NCBI GenBank assembly: GCA_000620205.1
Contig: JHVP01000007.1
Span: forward strand, 186,001-250,000
Length of the DNA stretch: 64,000 nucleotides
Direction: 5' to 3'
From: Geodermatophilaceae bacterium URHA0031
Lineage (GTDB): Bacteria; Actinomycetota; Actinomycetes; Mycobacteriales; Geodermatophilaceae
This document shows, piece after piece, positions 55,366-63,802 of the stretch. Position 1 is the first letter of the stretch; every line of letters starts with the position of its first letter. The notes beneath the pieces were generated by a model. The model saw only the letters and a program-made list of their open reading frames with translations, was not told the DNA's origin and did no database searches. A program made the translations under genes and the position numbers.

Positions 55366-57558
55366 TCAGAAGTTGTCGCCAGGCGCGAGGTGGTAGACCT
55401 TGGCCTCCCAGGCGAAGATGGACTCCCTGTCGTGCTGCCCCGTTCGGATGTGTCGGTCTTGCGTCATCTCGAACCAGTGCTCTCCCGAGGGAGTATCGGG
55501 CCAGTGGGGCACGACGTATTCTGCTCCCGGTGACAGTGCGTTCGGCGTGGTGTAGTCCGAGAAGTTGGCGACCACGACGACGGGGTCGCTGGCGGGCCCT
55601 CGCCGCCAGACCACGACTCGTTTGCCGTCTTCGAAGTCGGTGTGGAAGAAGAAGACCTCGTCGGCCGCTAGCGATGGGTGTGAGGTACGCAGCCTGATGA
55701 GCTTGGCCACGTAGATGAAGAGCTCGTTCCGGTCGGGTTCGTCGAAACGGCTGTAGTTGACCGGGTCGACCTGCTTGCCGCCGTGGTGAGTCACCCTGCC
55801 GTGCCGGTCGAACAGGTCGTGGTCGTCGCCGAACTCCTCACCGGCCAGGATCATGGGGATGCCGACAGCCGTGAGCAGGCAGACGAACCCGAGCCTGATC
55901 CGCCGCAGCCGCCCCTTGTGCAGGATCAATTCGCTGGCCCGGTCACGCACCTCGTCGGACCCCGGATCGCGGCCCTCCGCCTTGATGGAGGCGAGCACCT
56001 CGGCCTCGATCTGGCCGCGATCGAACAGGGCTTCGCTGGGCGTGAGGAGAACGTCGCTCGCCATCTGGGTGTAGAGCCGCTCCTTGCGGAAGCCTTCGAC
56101 GTCGTGGCTGGTCAGGTAATTGACCGCCTGCGTGCCGTTCAGGTGGTCCATCTTGCAGTCGATGGCGCGGCGTACCGTCCGCTCGAAGGATTGTTCGTTC
56201 GCGGCGTTCTGCCCCGCGAGCGCGGCACGGATGAAGGTCTGGAACTGCTCGTTCCACAGGCTGTCCAGCCGGTGCTGGCTGAGCAGTGCCAGGGGGAGTT
56301 GCAGCTCTTCCCCCACGACGATGTATGAGTCGTCGGCAGCTTCACCTGGGTACCGCGCCGCGAACAGGTCATGCCCGGTGCTCTTGAACTCCTCGACGAA
56401 GTCCCAGTTGGCGACGTTCTCGACGCTGTCCATGCGGATGCCGTCGATCATGAAGTCCTGCATCCAGCGGGTGAGGAACGTCAGCATGTGCTGCCGGGCG
56501 GGCGAGATCTGCTTCACCACTCCGGTGATCGGGTCGTAGGTCGTCCGCGTCTTCACGTAGCGGGGGCATGACGCGCCGAATGGGTTGCGCAACTCCTTGT
56601 TGCCGTCCCTGTCGAACCGCGACGACGCGGCGTCGGGGTCGCCGGCGTGCGTCGGCGGGTCTTCGAGATAGAAGTCGTCGAAGTCGATGTACCGGTAGGG
56701 CTCCTCCTTCATGAAGCCCAGCACGACGTCGAGCAGGACGCGGATGCCCCGGCTGTGCAGCGAATTGATCAGGTCGACCAGGTCGCTGTCGGCGGTCGGG
56801 GACAAGAAGCCCTCGGGGTAGCCCAGCTCATAGTCGGGCGCGAAGTAGTGGGAGGTGCCATAGCCCCACTGGCGCGAATAGATGCTGTCCGCGGGCGGCA
56901 GCATCTCGAGGGCGTTCACGCCCAGCTGGACGAGATATGGCGGGTCGAGCTTCGTGACGCCGAGTTCTGAGAAGTTCAGGTCCAGGACACCGGGTTCTGT
57001 CAACGCGCGCACGTCGCGGAAGGTGCCGACCGCCCGCTCGAACCCGTCGCTGCCGGTGGAGCTCGACCAGGCCGTCGGCAGCTCGTAGATGACGGTCTGG
57101 CTGTTCGCCGTCAGGCGAGTGAAGGGTGCCACGGTGGGGTTGCCCTGCTCGCCGTTCGGGTCGCGGGTGACCAGCTTGCCGCCCGAGAAGCCGATCACCG
57201 ATGCCGGGAACGAGAGCGACCGGTTGGCGGGGGCGAACAGCCGGTAGTCCACCGTCGAGGCCAGCGGGTCGGTCACCTGGATCCGGCCGGAGCCACCGGG
57301 CGACGTGTCGTCAACCTCGAACCAGTAGTGATAGGTCCGGCCGTCGGCCAGGCCCAGGCTGGTCGGGTCCAGCTCCCACAGCCCGTCGATGGGCGTACCG
57401 GCGTCCAGGGCCTTCTGCAGCGGCCTCTGGGCGAGCTGGTTGAACGTCGGCGGGTTCCCGTTCTGGATCTGGCCGATGACCAGCTCCGGCGGGTTCGCCG
57501 GGGCCGACGGGCACCACAGCACGAAGCGCGTCCTGCGGCGGGTGAGAAGATTGCTCAC
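55366..57558 (-). CDS. Alpha-amylase family (GH13) glycoside hydrolase
   Basis: A 730-residue enzyme. An N-terminal domain (about residues 1-150) resembling the beta modules of branching and debranching enzymes precedes the GH13 barrel. The four conserved regions are RVLLDVVLGF, GIRMDSVENV with the nucleophile Asp, VGEELQL with the acid Glu, and YLTSHDVEGF with the third Asp, so it should be active on alpha-glucans. A C-terminal beta domain follows (about 640-730). No signal peptide, so it acts in the cytoplasm or leaves by another route. GTG start with AGGAGA five bases upstream. Exact specificity uncertain. Confidence 0.88.
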   Translation of the reverse strand: MSNLLTRRRTRFVLWCPSAPANPPELVIGQIQNGNPPTFNQLAQRPLQKALDAGTPIDGLWELDPTSLGLADGRTYHYWFEVDDTSPGGSGRIQVTDPLASTVDYRLFAPANRSLSFPASVIGFSGGKLVTRDPNGEQGNPTVAPFTRLTANSQTVIYELPTAWSSSTGSDGFERAVGTFRDVRALTEPGVLDLNFSELGVTKLDPPYLVQLGVNALEMLPPADSIYSRQWGYGTSHYFAPDYELGYPEGFLSPTADSDLVDLINSLHSRGIRVLLDVVLGFMKEEPYRYIDFDDFYLEDPPTHAGDPDAASSRFDRDGNKELRNPFGASCPRYVKTRTTYDPITGVVKQISPARQHMLTFLTRWMQDFMIDGIRMDSVENVANWDFVEEFKSTGHDLFAARYPGEAADDSYIVVGEELQLPLALLSQHRLDSLWNEQFQTFIRAALAGQNAANEQSFERTVRRAIDCKMDHLNGTQAVNYLTSHDVEGFRKERLYTQMASDVLLTPSEALFDRGQIEAEVLASIKAEGRDPGSDEVRDRASELILHKGRLRRIRLGFVCLLTAVGIPMILAGEEFGDDHDLFDRHGRVTHHGGKQVDPVNYSRFDEPDRNELFIYVAKLIRLRTSHPSLAADEVFFFHTDFEDGKRVVVWRRGPASDPVVVVANFSDYTTPNALSPGAEYVVPHWPDTPSGEHWFEMTQDRHIRTGQHDRESIFAWEAKVYHLAPGDNF

Positions 57559-57789
57559 GGCGTTCTCCTGGGCATCGGACGGCCGACTGGCCGTTGTGGT
57601 GTCGGGGCGCAATCCGATCGCCTGGTCGCGGCGTCGAATGGGCGGCACGGTTCAACTCAACGCAGTCCGCTGTTGTGTTTCCTCGACCCGGCGGCCGACT
57701 GCACAGGTCGCGTTGACAGCTGCGACGTATCGGTCGACCTCTCCTTTTCTTCATCCTGACCGCTTGTGACGAAGTCCATCCACGTGAGC

Positions 57790-58284
57790 TCATCTCACGA
57801 GGAACCGGCTGTCGGGCGGAACCAGCGCCGGCAGCAGAGCGGAGGCCAGATCGAGGTCGTCGATGAAGGGACCACGGTGCCCTGGCGGCCGAAGATGGCG
57901 GCGTTGCGGTGCCGCTCCCAGTCGCCGACCGGGTGCTGCGAGTGCCAACCCAGCTGGACCTGCCGGCGTTGCGGGGGCATCTCCTCGGGCTGGATCCGGC
58001 CGGGGTAGCGCAGCAGGAAGGTTGAAGACCGCCCGCGCGGCCGGGCCCTTGCCGTGGGCCGGTTCGAAGCCGTCGGCCTCGCTCTTACCGCACTCAATGG
58101 GCACCACCCGGGGCAGCGGCCGGGCCGGCGGGTCGGGGAAGTCGGCGAACTCGGCGACGGCAGCGCCGCTTCCACCTCGGCCGCAACCGCGGCGGCCGGC
58201 GCCTCCGCCGCGTCCAGCCGGGTGGTGAAGGACCAAGGAGGGGGCCGAGTCGGTGTTCTGGGGTGCCTGACTTGGAGTTGACAT
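57790..58284 (-). pseudogene. Frameshifted hypothetical gene
   Basis: Protein-like sequence jumps between two frames several times. Segments in order: MSTPSQAPQNTDSAPSLVLHH (frame A), TRLDAAEAPAAAVAAEVEAAL (B), PRVVPIECGKSEADGFEPAHGKG (A), RIQPEEMPPQRRQVQLGWHSQHP and RNAAIFGRQGTVVP (B), then IDDLDLASALLPALVPPDSRFLVR with the stop (A). Joined, they give a protein of about 165 residues. Either the gene carries several compensating indels or the assembly has errors in GC-rich homopolymers. Function unknown. The heptamer repeat site lies 54 bases upstream of its ATG. Confidence 0.55.
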
Positions 58285-58337
58285 GGCTCTCCGATGGGCA
58301 GTTCGGTGACGCTCGGTCGAGAGCCTTCGCACTCCAC

Positions 58338-58355
58338 GTCACCGAGTCGTCACGG
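58338..58355 (-). promoter_or_regulatory. 11-bp-spaced heptamer repeats, site 2
   Basis: GTCACCG (58338) and GTCACGG (58349) on the plus strand are 11 bp apart. On the minus strand, ten bases after the second heptamer, the sequence AAGGCT takes the -10 position relative to the gene starting at 58284. Same arrangement as sites 3 and 4. Confidence 0.6.
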
Positions 58356-58512
58356 CTCGTGCGCTCGTGGAGGGCGGCACGCAATTGGCCGGTTGGCGAC
58401 CGGCAGAGGTGCCAGCGTCCCTGGTTCGACCGGGGGACTGCACCCTGTTGAGTCGACGCCCTGCCTGTGGGCTTCGCCTCGCTGGGGATCAGCGTCGTGC
58501 CCAGGCGTTTCG

Positions 58513-58779
58513 GTGGAGTCTCGTCGTGACGTGATCGATGTGGCCTGCGAGGGTGACGCGCCGATCGTCCACATCGCTCGGAGCGCCGGGAGCATCCAAG
58601 GCGCCGGTCGGGACGTCCTCACCGAGGTGGCCGAGGCGACCGGCCTGCCCGTGGTCGATCGTTCTCCGTCGGCTCCGAACCGGGGAGACCCCTCCGGGTT
58701 CGCGGGTGTTCCCATCACCTGGTCGTTGCGTGGGCGGTCGTCGGAGAGGGCCGCGATTGTCTCCGCGCGCAGGCTCTGA
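58513..58779 (+). CDS. Hypothetical protein, tentative
   Basis: An 88-residue frame from GTG with protein-like composition (RRDVIDVACEGDAPIVHIAR, DVLTEVAEATGLPVVD) and a GC-rich third position. The ribosome site is weak. It would converge on the serpin gene 50 bases away. The opposite strand also has an open frame but with poorer amino-acid character. No family recognised. Confidence 0.35.
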   Translation: MESRRDVIDVACEGDAPIVHIARSAGSIQGAGRDVLTEVAEATGLPVVDRSPSAPNRGDPSGFAGVPITWSLRGRSSERAAIVSARRL

Positions 58780-58828
58780 CCGCGCCGACCGCCACACCGT
58801 CGATCCGGTGACCGCGTGCGTGGACCTG

Positions 58829-59923
58829 TCACAGGTCGTGCGGGATCGGCTGAGGGTCGGTGACCCGGCCGAGGAAGAGGGGGAGCCTGCTGCGGCGGTC
58901 GACCACTGCGACGAGGAACGGCCGGTCCACGATCATCGGCGTGGCCGGCGCCAGGCTGCGGCTCATGACGACGGCACTGCTCGCGGCGGCCTCAGTTCCT
59001 TCCTCGCTGACATCGATGCGTGCGGTGTGCGGAAGGGCGGAGATGAACGAGGTGGGCTGCCCCATGCGCCCGAAGTCCGCTTCCGGCTCGAAGGGCGTGC
59101 GCACCCCGAGGGCGCTCAGCGGGGGCACCAGGTCCAACTCGCAGGTCATGGAGAAGCGCGGCAGGGACAGGTTGACCAGTGTGGGGCGATAGCGCGGCAG
59201 GGACCTCCACCAGCGGGTCACATCCGGCGTCGTCCCGGGGTGGGGCAGGACGACGTGCATGGTGGCGCCGCCTCCGGCGTAGTCGAGGGCCGCTGCCTGG
59301 AACTCGTCATCCTCCAGGTAGGCCCAGGTGCCCGACCCGTGCATCATCGGAACGTCGGTGCGTCGGCCGTCGGGCAGTCGGAACGTTCCGTCCTCAGTAC
59401 GGTCCGGCGGGAACGGAACGGCCCACGGTCCCTTGAAGGAGACCGCATCGGTCAGGATGCAGCCGGAGACGGCGGTCAGGTCGTCGGGCCGCAGCACCCG
59501 GGAGATGCGGCCTCGCGTCCGCCGGCTCACCCAGTCGTTGACGGCCGTTGCGCCGGCGGCGCCGGTCTCGGCCAGGACGCGCACGTCTGCGGCGTAGAAC
59601 GTCCGGGCCCGGTCCAGGAATCCGGGATCGAAGGTCGTCCCCGGCAGACCCCAGACCGCGTCGGCCAGATCGACCTCGATCCCCGGCCCGGGTTGCTGGA
59701 GACGAGTTCGCAGCCCGTGGAAGGCCCGGTTCATGTCGGATTCCGTCAGGTCCTCCACACGGAGGACATGGGCGAGCTCTGTCCCCGTTCGCCCGGCTGC
59801 ACCGTTGAGCGCTAGGGCCAGACAGGTGGCGACCGAGCACGGCGAGAAGAGCACGCCTTGGGAGTCGTCGACCAGCTGGTCGAGCAGACGCACCCCCAAC
59901 GCCTCCGAGACCCCGGCAGCCAT
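58829..59923 (-). CDS. Serpin family protease inhibitor
   Basis: A 364-residue serpin, near the usual length of 350-400. Shared blocks include VLFSPCSVATCLALALNGAAG near the start, LTDAVSFKGPW in the shutter region and the breach region FLVAVVDRRSRLPLFLGRVTDP at the end. The reactive-loop hinge EEGTEAAASSA has small residues at P15-P9, the signature of an inhibitory serpin; the scissile region is about VVMSRSLAP, with Arg or Ser as P1. An Arg-P1 loop would target trypsin-like proteases, and a trypsin-like protease is encoded 17 bases upstream. No signal peptide. GGAG lies nine bases before the ATG. Confidence 0.88.
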   Translation of the reverse strand: MAAGVSEALGVRLLDQLVDDSQGVLFSPCSVATCLALALNGAAGRTGTELAHVLRVEDLTESDMNRAFHGLRTRLQQPGPGIEVDLADAVWGLPGTTFDPGFLDRARTFYAADVRVLAETGAAGATAVNDWVSRRTRGRISRVLRPDDLTAVSGCILTDAVSFKGPWAVPFPPDRTEDGTFRLPDGRRTDVPMMHGSGTWAYLEDDEFQAAALDYAGGGATMHVVLPHPGTTPDVTRWWRSLPRYRPTLVNLSLPRFSMTCELDLVPPLSALGVRTPFEPEADFGRMGQPTSFISALPHTARIDVSEEGTEAAASSAVVMSRSLAPATPMIVDRPFLVAVVDRRSRLPLFLGRVTDPQPIPHDL

Positions 59924-59940
59924 GGCGCTCAGCTCCTGCC

Positions 59941-60906
59941 TCAGAGGGCGATGCCGACCTCGCTGAGCACCTCGTCGATGAACGACCGCTGGGTGTCCAC
60001 TCGGGTGTAGATGCCGCCATCACCGCACGGGTGCGTGAACCCCTCCGTGGCCCGCGAGGTCAGACCGGCCAGCTTGCGCACGCCGTCGACGGCGACGTAC
60101 GCCGGTCCGCCGCTGTCCCCGTTGCAGGAGTCGAAACCACCACCCCCGGCGGTGAACTCCCGGTCGGACTCGAACCCGAGGCTCTGCTCCGCCAGGTCGA
60201 GATCATCGGTGGCCGACCGCCGCAGGTTCGTGATGTCGACGGTGACCTCGCGCTGGGTCCCGAAGCCCTTCGTGCTGAGCAGGTCGCTGTTCCCGAAGCC
60301 GACCAGGGTGGTCTGCGTGACCGCCGCGAGCTCTTCGGCGGTGACGATGGGCACCGGCGGGACCGTCGACTCCTCGCGCAGCACGAGAACGGTGATGTCG
60401 TTGCCGATGACCTGCGGATAGCTGGGGTTCACCCGGACCCGGCGCACGCCGATCACCTCGGCGTTCTCGAGTTGCCCGATGTCCAGAGCATTGAGGGCGA
60501 CGAGGTTGATCCCGGCAGCCGGGGTCTGGCAGTGGCCGGCGGTCAGCACTACGCGAGGGTGCACGAGGGCACCCGAGCAGAACCAGCGCTGCGTCCCGTT
60601 GGCCGCCTGCCGTCCGACCAGGACGCAGTCCGGGTACGTGCCCGCGGACGTCGGGTGTCCGCCGGTGATGCGGGCCAGCTCCGCGGTCAACTCGACGGCG
60701 TTGGCGGTCCTGGCCGATCGCTCGAGGCCGGCCTGGGACATGTAGCCGGCCAGCACGTCGGCGAGCTCGGTGTACTTGCGAGCCAGGTTCTCGACCACCG
60801 TGTGCAGGTCCTCCTGCTGCGCCGGGGCGCAGTTCGCGCACCCCCTTCGCGGACCTGGCATCGCCGTCCGGAGGACGATCTCGGGAGAGGTCGGAGGGTT
60901 GGTCAT
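59941..60906 (-). CDS. Trypsin-like serine protease (S1)
   Basis: A 321-residue protease. The triad is present: His in VLTAGHC, Asp in GNDITVLVL, Ser in CNGDSGGPAYV. The chymotrypsin fold starts at ITGGHPTSAGTYPDCVLV near residue 80. The first 80 residues are not a signal peptide: they hold a CxxC-like element (RGCANCAP) and a helical segment, and may act as propeptide or targeting region. The Asp at the S1 specificity position is not certain because CNGDSGG is preceded by GFDS. AGGAG lies six bases before the ATG. The gene is 17 bases before the serpin gene. Confidence 0.87.
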   Translation of the reverse strand: MTNPPTSPEIVLRTAMPGPRRGCANCAPAQQEDLHTVVENLARKYTELADVLAGYMSQAGLERSARTANAVELTAELARITGGHPTSAGTYPDCVLVGRQAANGTQRWFCSGALVHPRVVLTAGHCQTPAAGINLVALNALDIGQLENAEVIGVRRVRVNPSYPQVIGNDITVLVLREESTVPPVPIVTAEELAAVTQTTLVGFGNSDLLSTKGFGTQREVTVDITNLRRSATDDLDLAEQSLGFESDREFTAGGGGFDSCNGDSGGPAYVAVDGVRKLAGLTSRATEGFTHPCGDGGIYTRVDTQRSFIDEVLSEVGIAL

Positions 60907-60954
60907 CTCGCGCTCCTGCCGGACAAGTGGGGTTGATGAGGGGCTCGACGAGCG

Positions 60955-62445
60955 TCAGGTGGTGGCCGCACGGCGGCACAGCGCGGTGAGGGCGGCGGCG
61001 ACGTCCGCCATGACCCCGCGCATCTCTCCGTAGGGCGGGACGAACTGCTGGCCGAACTCGATGGTGAATCCGAGGACCTTGCGGCGGTTCGGATCCCCCC
61101 GGTGGCGGCTGTAGGCGTAATCGTCGGACGTCGCGGAGGTGGGATAGAGGCCCACGGCTTGCTCGACGGTGTACTGGGTGCCACGGACCTGCCCGAGAGC
61201 AGCATTCATCTCGTCCGCGAGTTGGACCACAGCGTCCCGATCGGCGGCCGGGATGTACTCGCGGTAGACGGAGTCGCCGACGACGCCGCGCTTGCCGTCG
61301 AAGGCCGGGTTCAGGAAGTTCTGGTCGGGCGTGGCGATCTGGTTCTCGTCGTCCCCCCAGGAGTACAGGAGGAGCTCGCCGTAGCTGTGCACGTCGACGA
61401 AGTAGCCAATGTCCTCGTAGGTGTCGAGCAGCCACCGCACGTTGCGTGATTCGGGTTCCGAGAAGGCCGCCGGGCCCTTGTAGACGAGCTGAGCCGGGTC
61501 CGCGGACGTCCCGATGCCACTGGCCCACAAGAAGTCGAAATTGCGGTTGACGTCCACACCGACGGCCGAGCCGGGTAGACCCTCCCGACGGCGGTTCTTC
61601 CGCCACCAGAAGCGCTGGGGGCTGCCGGGGTCGATCGACTGGGAGTACGCCTTGCCGTCTGGATTCACGTCCGCGACGACGAAGACGTCGAGATGGTCCA
61701 GGACGGCGTGCACGTCGGCCGCGGAGAAGGTCTTGCTGCCGTACTGCAGGGAGCTGCCGGTGCTGTAGGCCCGCAGCAGGTTGGTGGCGAAGGCGACGCA
61801 GATGTCCGAGCCGCCCCACTCGCGGGCGTGCACCCCGCCGGTGATGAGCACACCCGGTCGGGGCTCCCCGGTTCCGGCGCGGAGCCGAAGGACGTGGGAG
61901 GTCCTGCCCTCCCACGATGGTTCGGGCAGCGGCGAGGCGGACGCGAGCTCGGGATGGTTCGCCGCCAGCACGGACACCGCGGACTCGACCTCGCCCGGTG
62001 TGAGGTATCCGCCGAAGACAGCGCGATCACTCCCGTCCGCCGACCGCGCCGGACCGTCGGGGCGCTCGTCGGCATCGGAGAGGTCCATGAGCTGTTCCAG
62101 GGCGGTGGTGGCCGAGCGCGGCCCATCCATCGTGGCTTGCGGCGGCGTCTCCCGGTCCCGGTCAGCGGTTTCCTCGGGAGGGTCCGGGGAGAACCGGTCG
62201 ACGTCGGGAGACACGTCGGCCGACCGCTCCATCGCCACCTGATCGGCGTTCTCGTGGACCTCGACGCGGTACCCGTCCTCGCGGAGCCGGTCGATCTGCT
62301 CGTCGGTCAGCAGCGCCGGCACCGCGTAGTCATCGGTGGTCGGTCGGCGGCGTGCCGCCCGCCTGTGCAGATCGAGGTCCCGGTCCGCCAGGGCCGTCAC
62401 CTGCTCCAGCGTGTCCGCCAGGATCGTCACGGAGTAGACGGCCAC
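60955..62445 (-). CDS. M14 family zinc carboxypeptidase
   Basis: A 496-residue enzyme. The zinc ligands are His and Glu in GGVHAREW and His in FVDVHSYGE; the catalytic Glu is in LGFTIEFG. An N-terminal domain (residues 1-60) resembles the propeptide of bacterial M14 carboxypeptidases (YSVTILADTLEQVTALADRDLDLHRR), but it starts directly without signal peptide. Residues about 70-140 are an acidic Asp/Arg-rich linker. It removes C-terminal residues from peptides. GTG start with AAGGGA before it. First gene of the unit M14-S1-serpin, 48 bases before the protease; heptamer repeats lie 82 bases upstream. Confidence 0.87.
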   Translation of the reverse strand: MAVYSVTILADTLEQVTALADRDLDLHRRAARRRPTTDDYAVPALLTDEQIDRLREDGYRVEVHENADQVAMERSADVSPDVDRFSPDPPEETADRDRETPPQATMDGPRSATTALEQLMDLSDADERPDGPARSADGSDRAVFGGYLTPGEVESAVSVLAANHPELASASPLPEPSWEGRTSHVLRLRAGTGEPRPGVLITGGVHAREWGGSDICVAFATNLLRAYSTGSSLQYGSKTFSAADVHAVLDHLDVFVVADVNPDGKAYSQSIDPGSPQRFWWRKNRRREGLPGSAVGVDVNRNFDFLWASGIGTSADPAQLVYKGPAAFSEPESRNVRWLLDTYEDIGYFVDVHSYGELLLYSWGDDENQIATPDQNFLNPAFDGKRGVVGDSVYREYIPAADRDAVVQLADEMNAALGQVRGTQYTVEQAVGLYPTSATSDDYAYSRHRGDPNRRKVLGFTIEFGQQFVPPYGEMRGVMADVAAALTALCRRAATT

Positions 62446-62526
62446 TGGGTTCCCTTTCGTGCCGGGTGCCGCCCGACCGGCTGTGGGTCCACGCCGAGGC
62501 GGCCACCCCGACCCTGCCGAGCGCGC

Positions 62527-62544
62527 GTCACCGGGCCGTCACCG
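62527..62544 (-). promoter_or_regulatory. 11-bp-spaced heptamer repeats, site 3
   Basis: GTCACCG at 62527 and at 62538 on the plus strand, exactly 11 bp apart and identical. On the minus strand CAGGGT follows ten bases after the second heptamer, fitting a -10 element for the carboxypeptidase gene, whose GTG is 82 bases away. Confidence 0.65.
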
Positions 62545-63023
62545 CGGTATCGCAGGCCCGGCCGCGACGGTCCACACGTGCGCGGGCTCCTGCGCGGACG
62601 TCGAGGCGCGGCCGTACCTGTGACAGCGCCGGCGAGTCCCAGGCAGGGCCTGGAGGATGCTTGCGCCAGGCCGGACGCCAGCGGCTGTCCGGCGTCGTCC
62701 GCGGCTCGGGGACAGGGTTGGGCTGGTGGATCGACCGGGTCCTTGCCGCGCCGAGGGATGAGCGTCGTCGGGAGACGCTGCGCTGGGTGGTGCGGATCCG
62801 GGCGGCGATGGTGCGGTGCCGCGCGGGGTCACCGCCCGTCGGGTGGTCACCCACAACGGCGGCTGCCAGGGCGAAGGCTCCGTGCGGGGGCTCGTTGGGC
62901 CCTGGGACCGCTGGACCGACGACGTGGTGAGCGGGCGCTCAGGCGCAGCTGCTCGATCCGCTGGGCTGCGCGGCCGACCGGCTCGGACGGGGGTGGTGCG
63001 GCGGGCGAGCCCGTACGCCCGAG

Positions 63024-63041
63024 CGGTGACGGCGCGGTGAC
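63024..63041 (+). promoter_or_regulatory. 11-bp-spaced heptamer repeats, site 4
   Basis: CGGTGAC at 63024 and at 63035 on the plus strand, exactly 11 bp apart. TAGGGA starts ten bases after the second heptamer, in the same place as CAGGGT at site 3. It points at the gene starting at 63132, 91 bases away. Confidence 0.65.
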
Positions 63042-63131
63042 GCTCCTCGAGTAGGGACGGATGCACCGAGGTCGAGGACCGGGCCGCGACGAGACTCCGC
63101 GCACGGAGCTGTTGGGGGGAGGGGTGCGACC

Positions 63132-63419
63132 GTGGCTGACGAGAGCGCCGAAGAGCGTGTCTCCCGGCTGGAGGAGCTGGTGCGGCGAGAGCACTCCTCG
63201 GCCGACGACGTGCTCGCGGCGACACCCCGGGACCCGGGCCTGCGCGCTGCCGCGCTGGCGACGGTGCTGGAGCTGGACGCCCTGGCCGCCATGAGGGGCG
63301 ACGTGCCCCTGGACACCCTCGTGGACGACCGCGACGCCCGAAGCGCCGCCGTCGAGGAAGCACAGCGGCTGGCCGCCGAGCACGGCGTCGCGATCCCGAC
63401 CCCCGACCGAGAGGCGTGA
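63132..63419 (+). CDS. Small acidic helical protein
   Basis: A 95-residue acidic protein, predicted almost wholly helical (SAEERVSRLEELVRREHSSA, LRAAALATVLELDALAAM), with a coiled-coil-like Leu pattern. GTG start; GGGGGGAGGGG lies upstream. Its stop overlaps the next gene start (GTGA), so they are coupled. Function unknown. Confidence 0.7.
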   Translation: MADESAEERVSRLEELVRREHSSADDVLAATPRDPGLRAAALATVLELDALAAMRGDVPLDTLVDDRDARSAAVEEAQRLAAEHGVAIPTPDREA

Positions 63420-63802
63420 CGATGGGTGCGGGCATCAGCGCCAGGCCGGTCCCCCGGAGCCGCTGGGTGGACGGAGGCCCGTTCACCTCGTTCGACGAGC
63501 CGTTCTACATCCAGCACGCCTACTGGTACGGAGTGCTCACCGTGGAGGTGCTGACCGGCTACGAGACCTACGACAAGTCGGCAAGCGTGAAGGTCAACGG
63601 CCAGGAAGTGGGCAAGATCGAACCCCGCCCGCTCAGCCAGTACAACAACCTGATCCCCCAGCACCTCATCTTCGGTCTCGGGGCCCTGGGGCTCACGCAG
63701 CCGTACCCCTACACCGGAACGCACCGCCTGCGGATCGACCCGGTCTCCTCGGCCGACTGGCTGGTGGTCGGTCAGTGGTTCCTCGTGCACTACGGCGACT
63801 GA
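63416..63802 (+). CDS. Beta-sandwich-like hypothetical protein
   Basis: A 128-residue protein rich in aromatic residues and beta pattern. WYGVLTVEVLTGYETYDKSASVKVNGQEVG and the end GTHRLRIDPVSSADWLVVGQWFLVHY resemble carbohydrate-binding jelly rolls, which often contain a V-x-V-N-G-x-x-V-G strand and a G-T-x-x-L-R-I strand. No signal peptide. GTG (or ATG six bases later). Coupled to the upstream helical protein and driven by heptamer site 4. Fold is inferred; ligand unknown. Confidence 0.65.
   Translation: MTMGAGISARPVPRSRWVDGGPFTSFDEPFYIQHAYWYGVLTVEVLTGYETYDKSASVKVNGQEVGKIEPRPLSQYNNLIPQHLIFGLGALGLTQPYPYTGTHRLRIDPVSSADWLVVGQWFLVHYGD

Larger units (their letters stand above)
62446..63131. other. 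Long divergent intergenic region
   Basis: About 690 bases between the minus-strand carboxypeptidase gene and the plus-strand gene at 63132. It contains two heptamer repeat sites, one facing each gene. Open frames inside have no convincing coding character; a plus-strand stretch near 62690-62830 looks faintly protein-like and could be a gene remnant. Confidence 0.5.

Noticed and set aside
62352..62930. Plus-strand frames in the divergent gap before 63132
   Set aside because: No ribosome site or family likeness, and they run across the carboxypeptidase start and a promoter motif.
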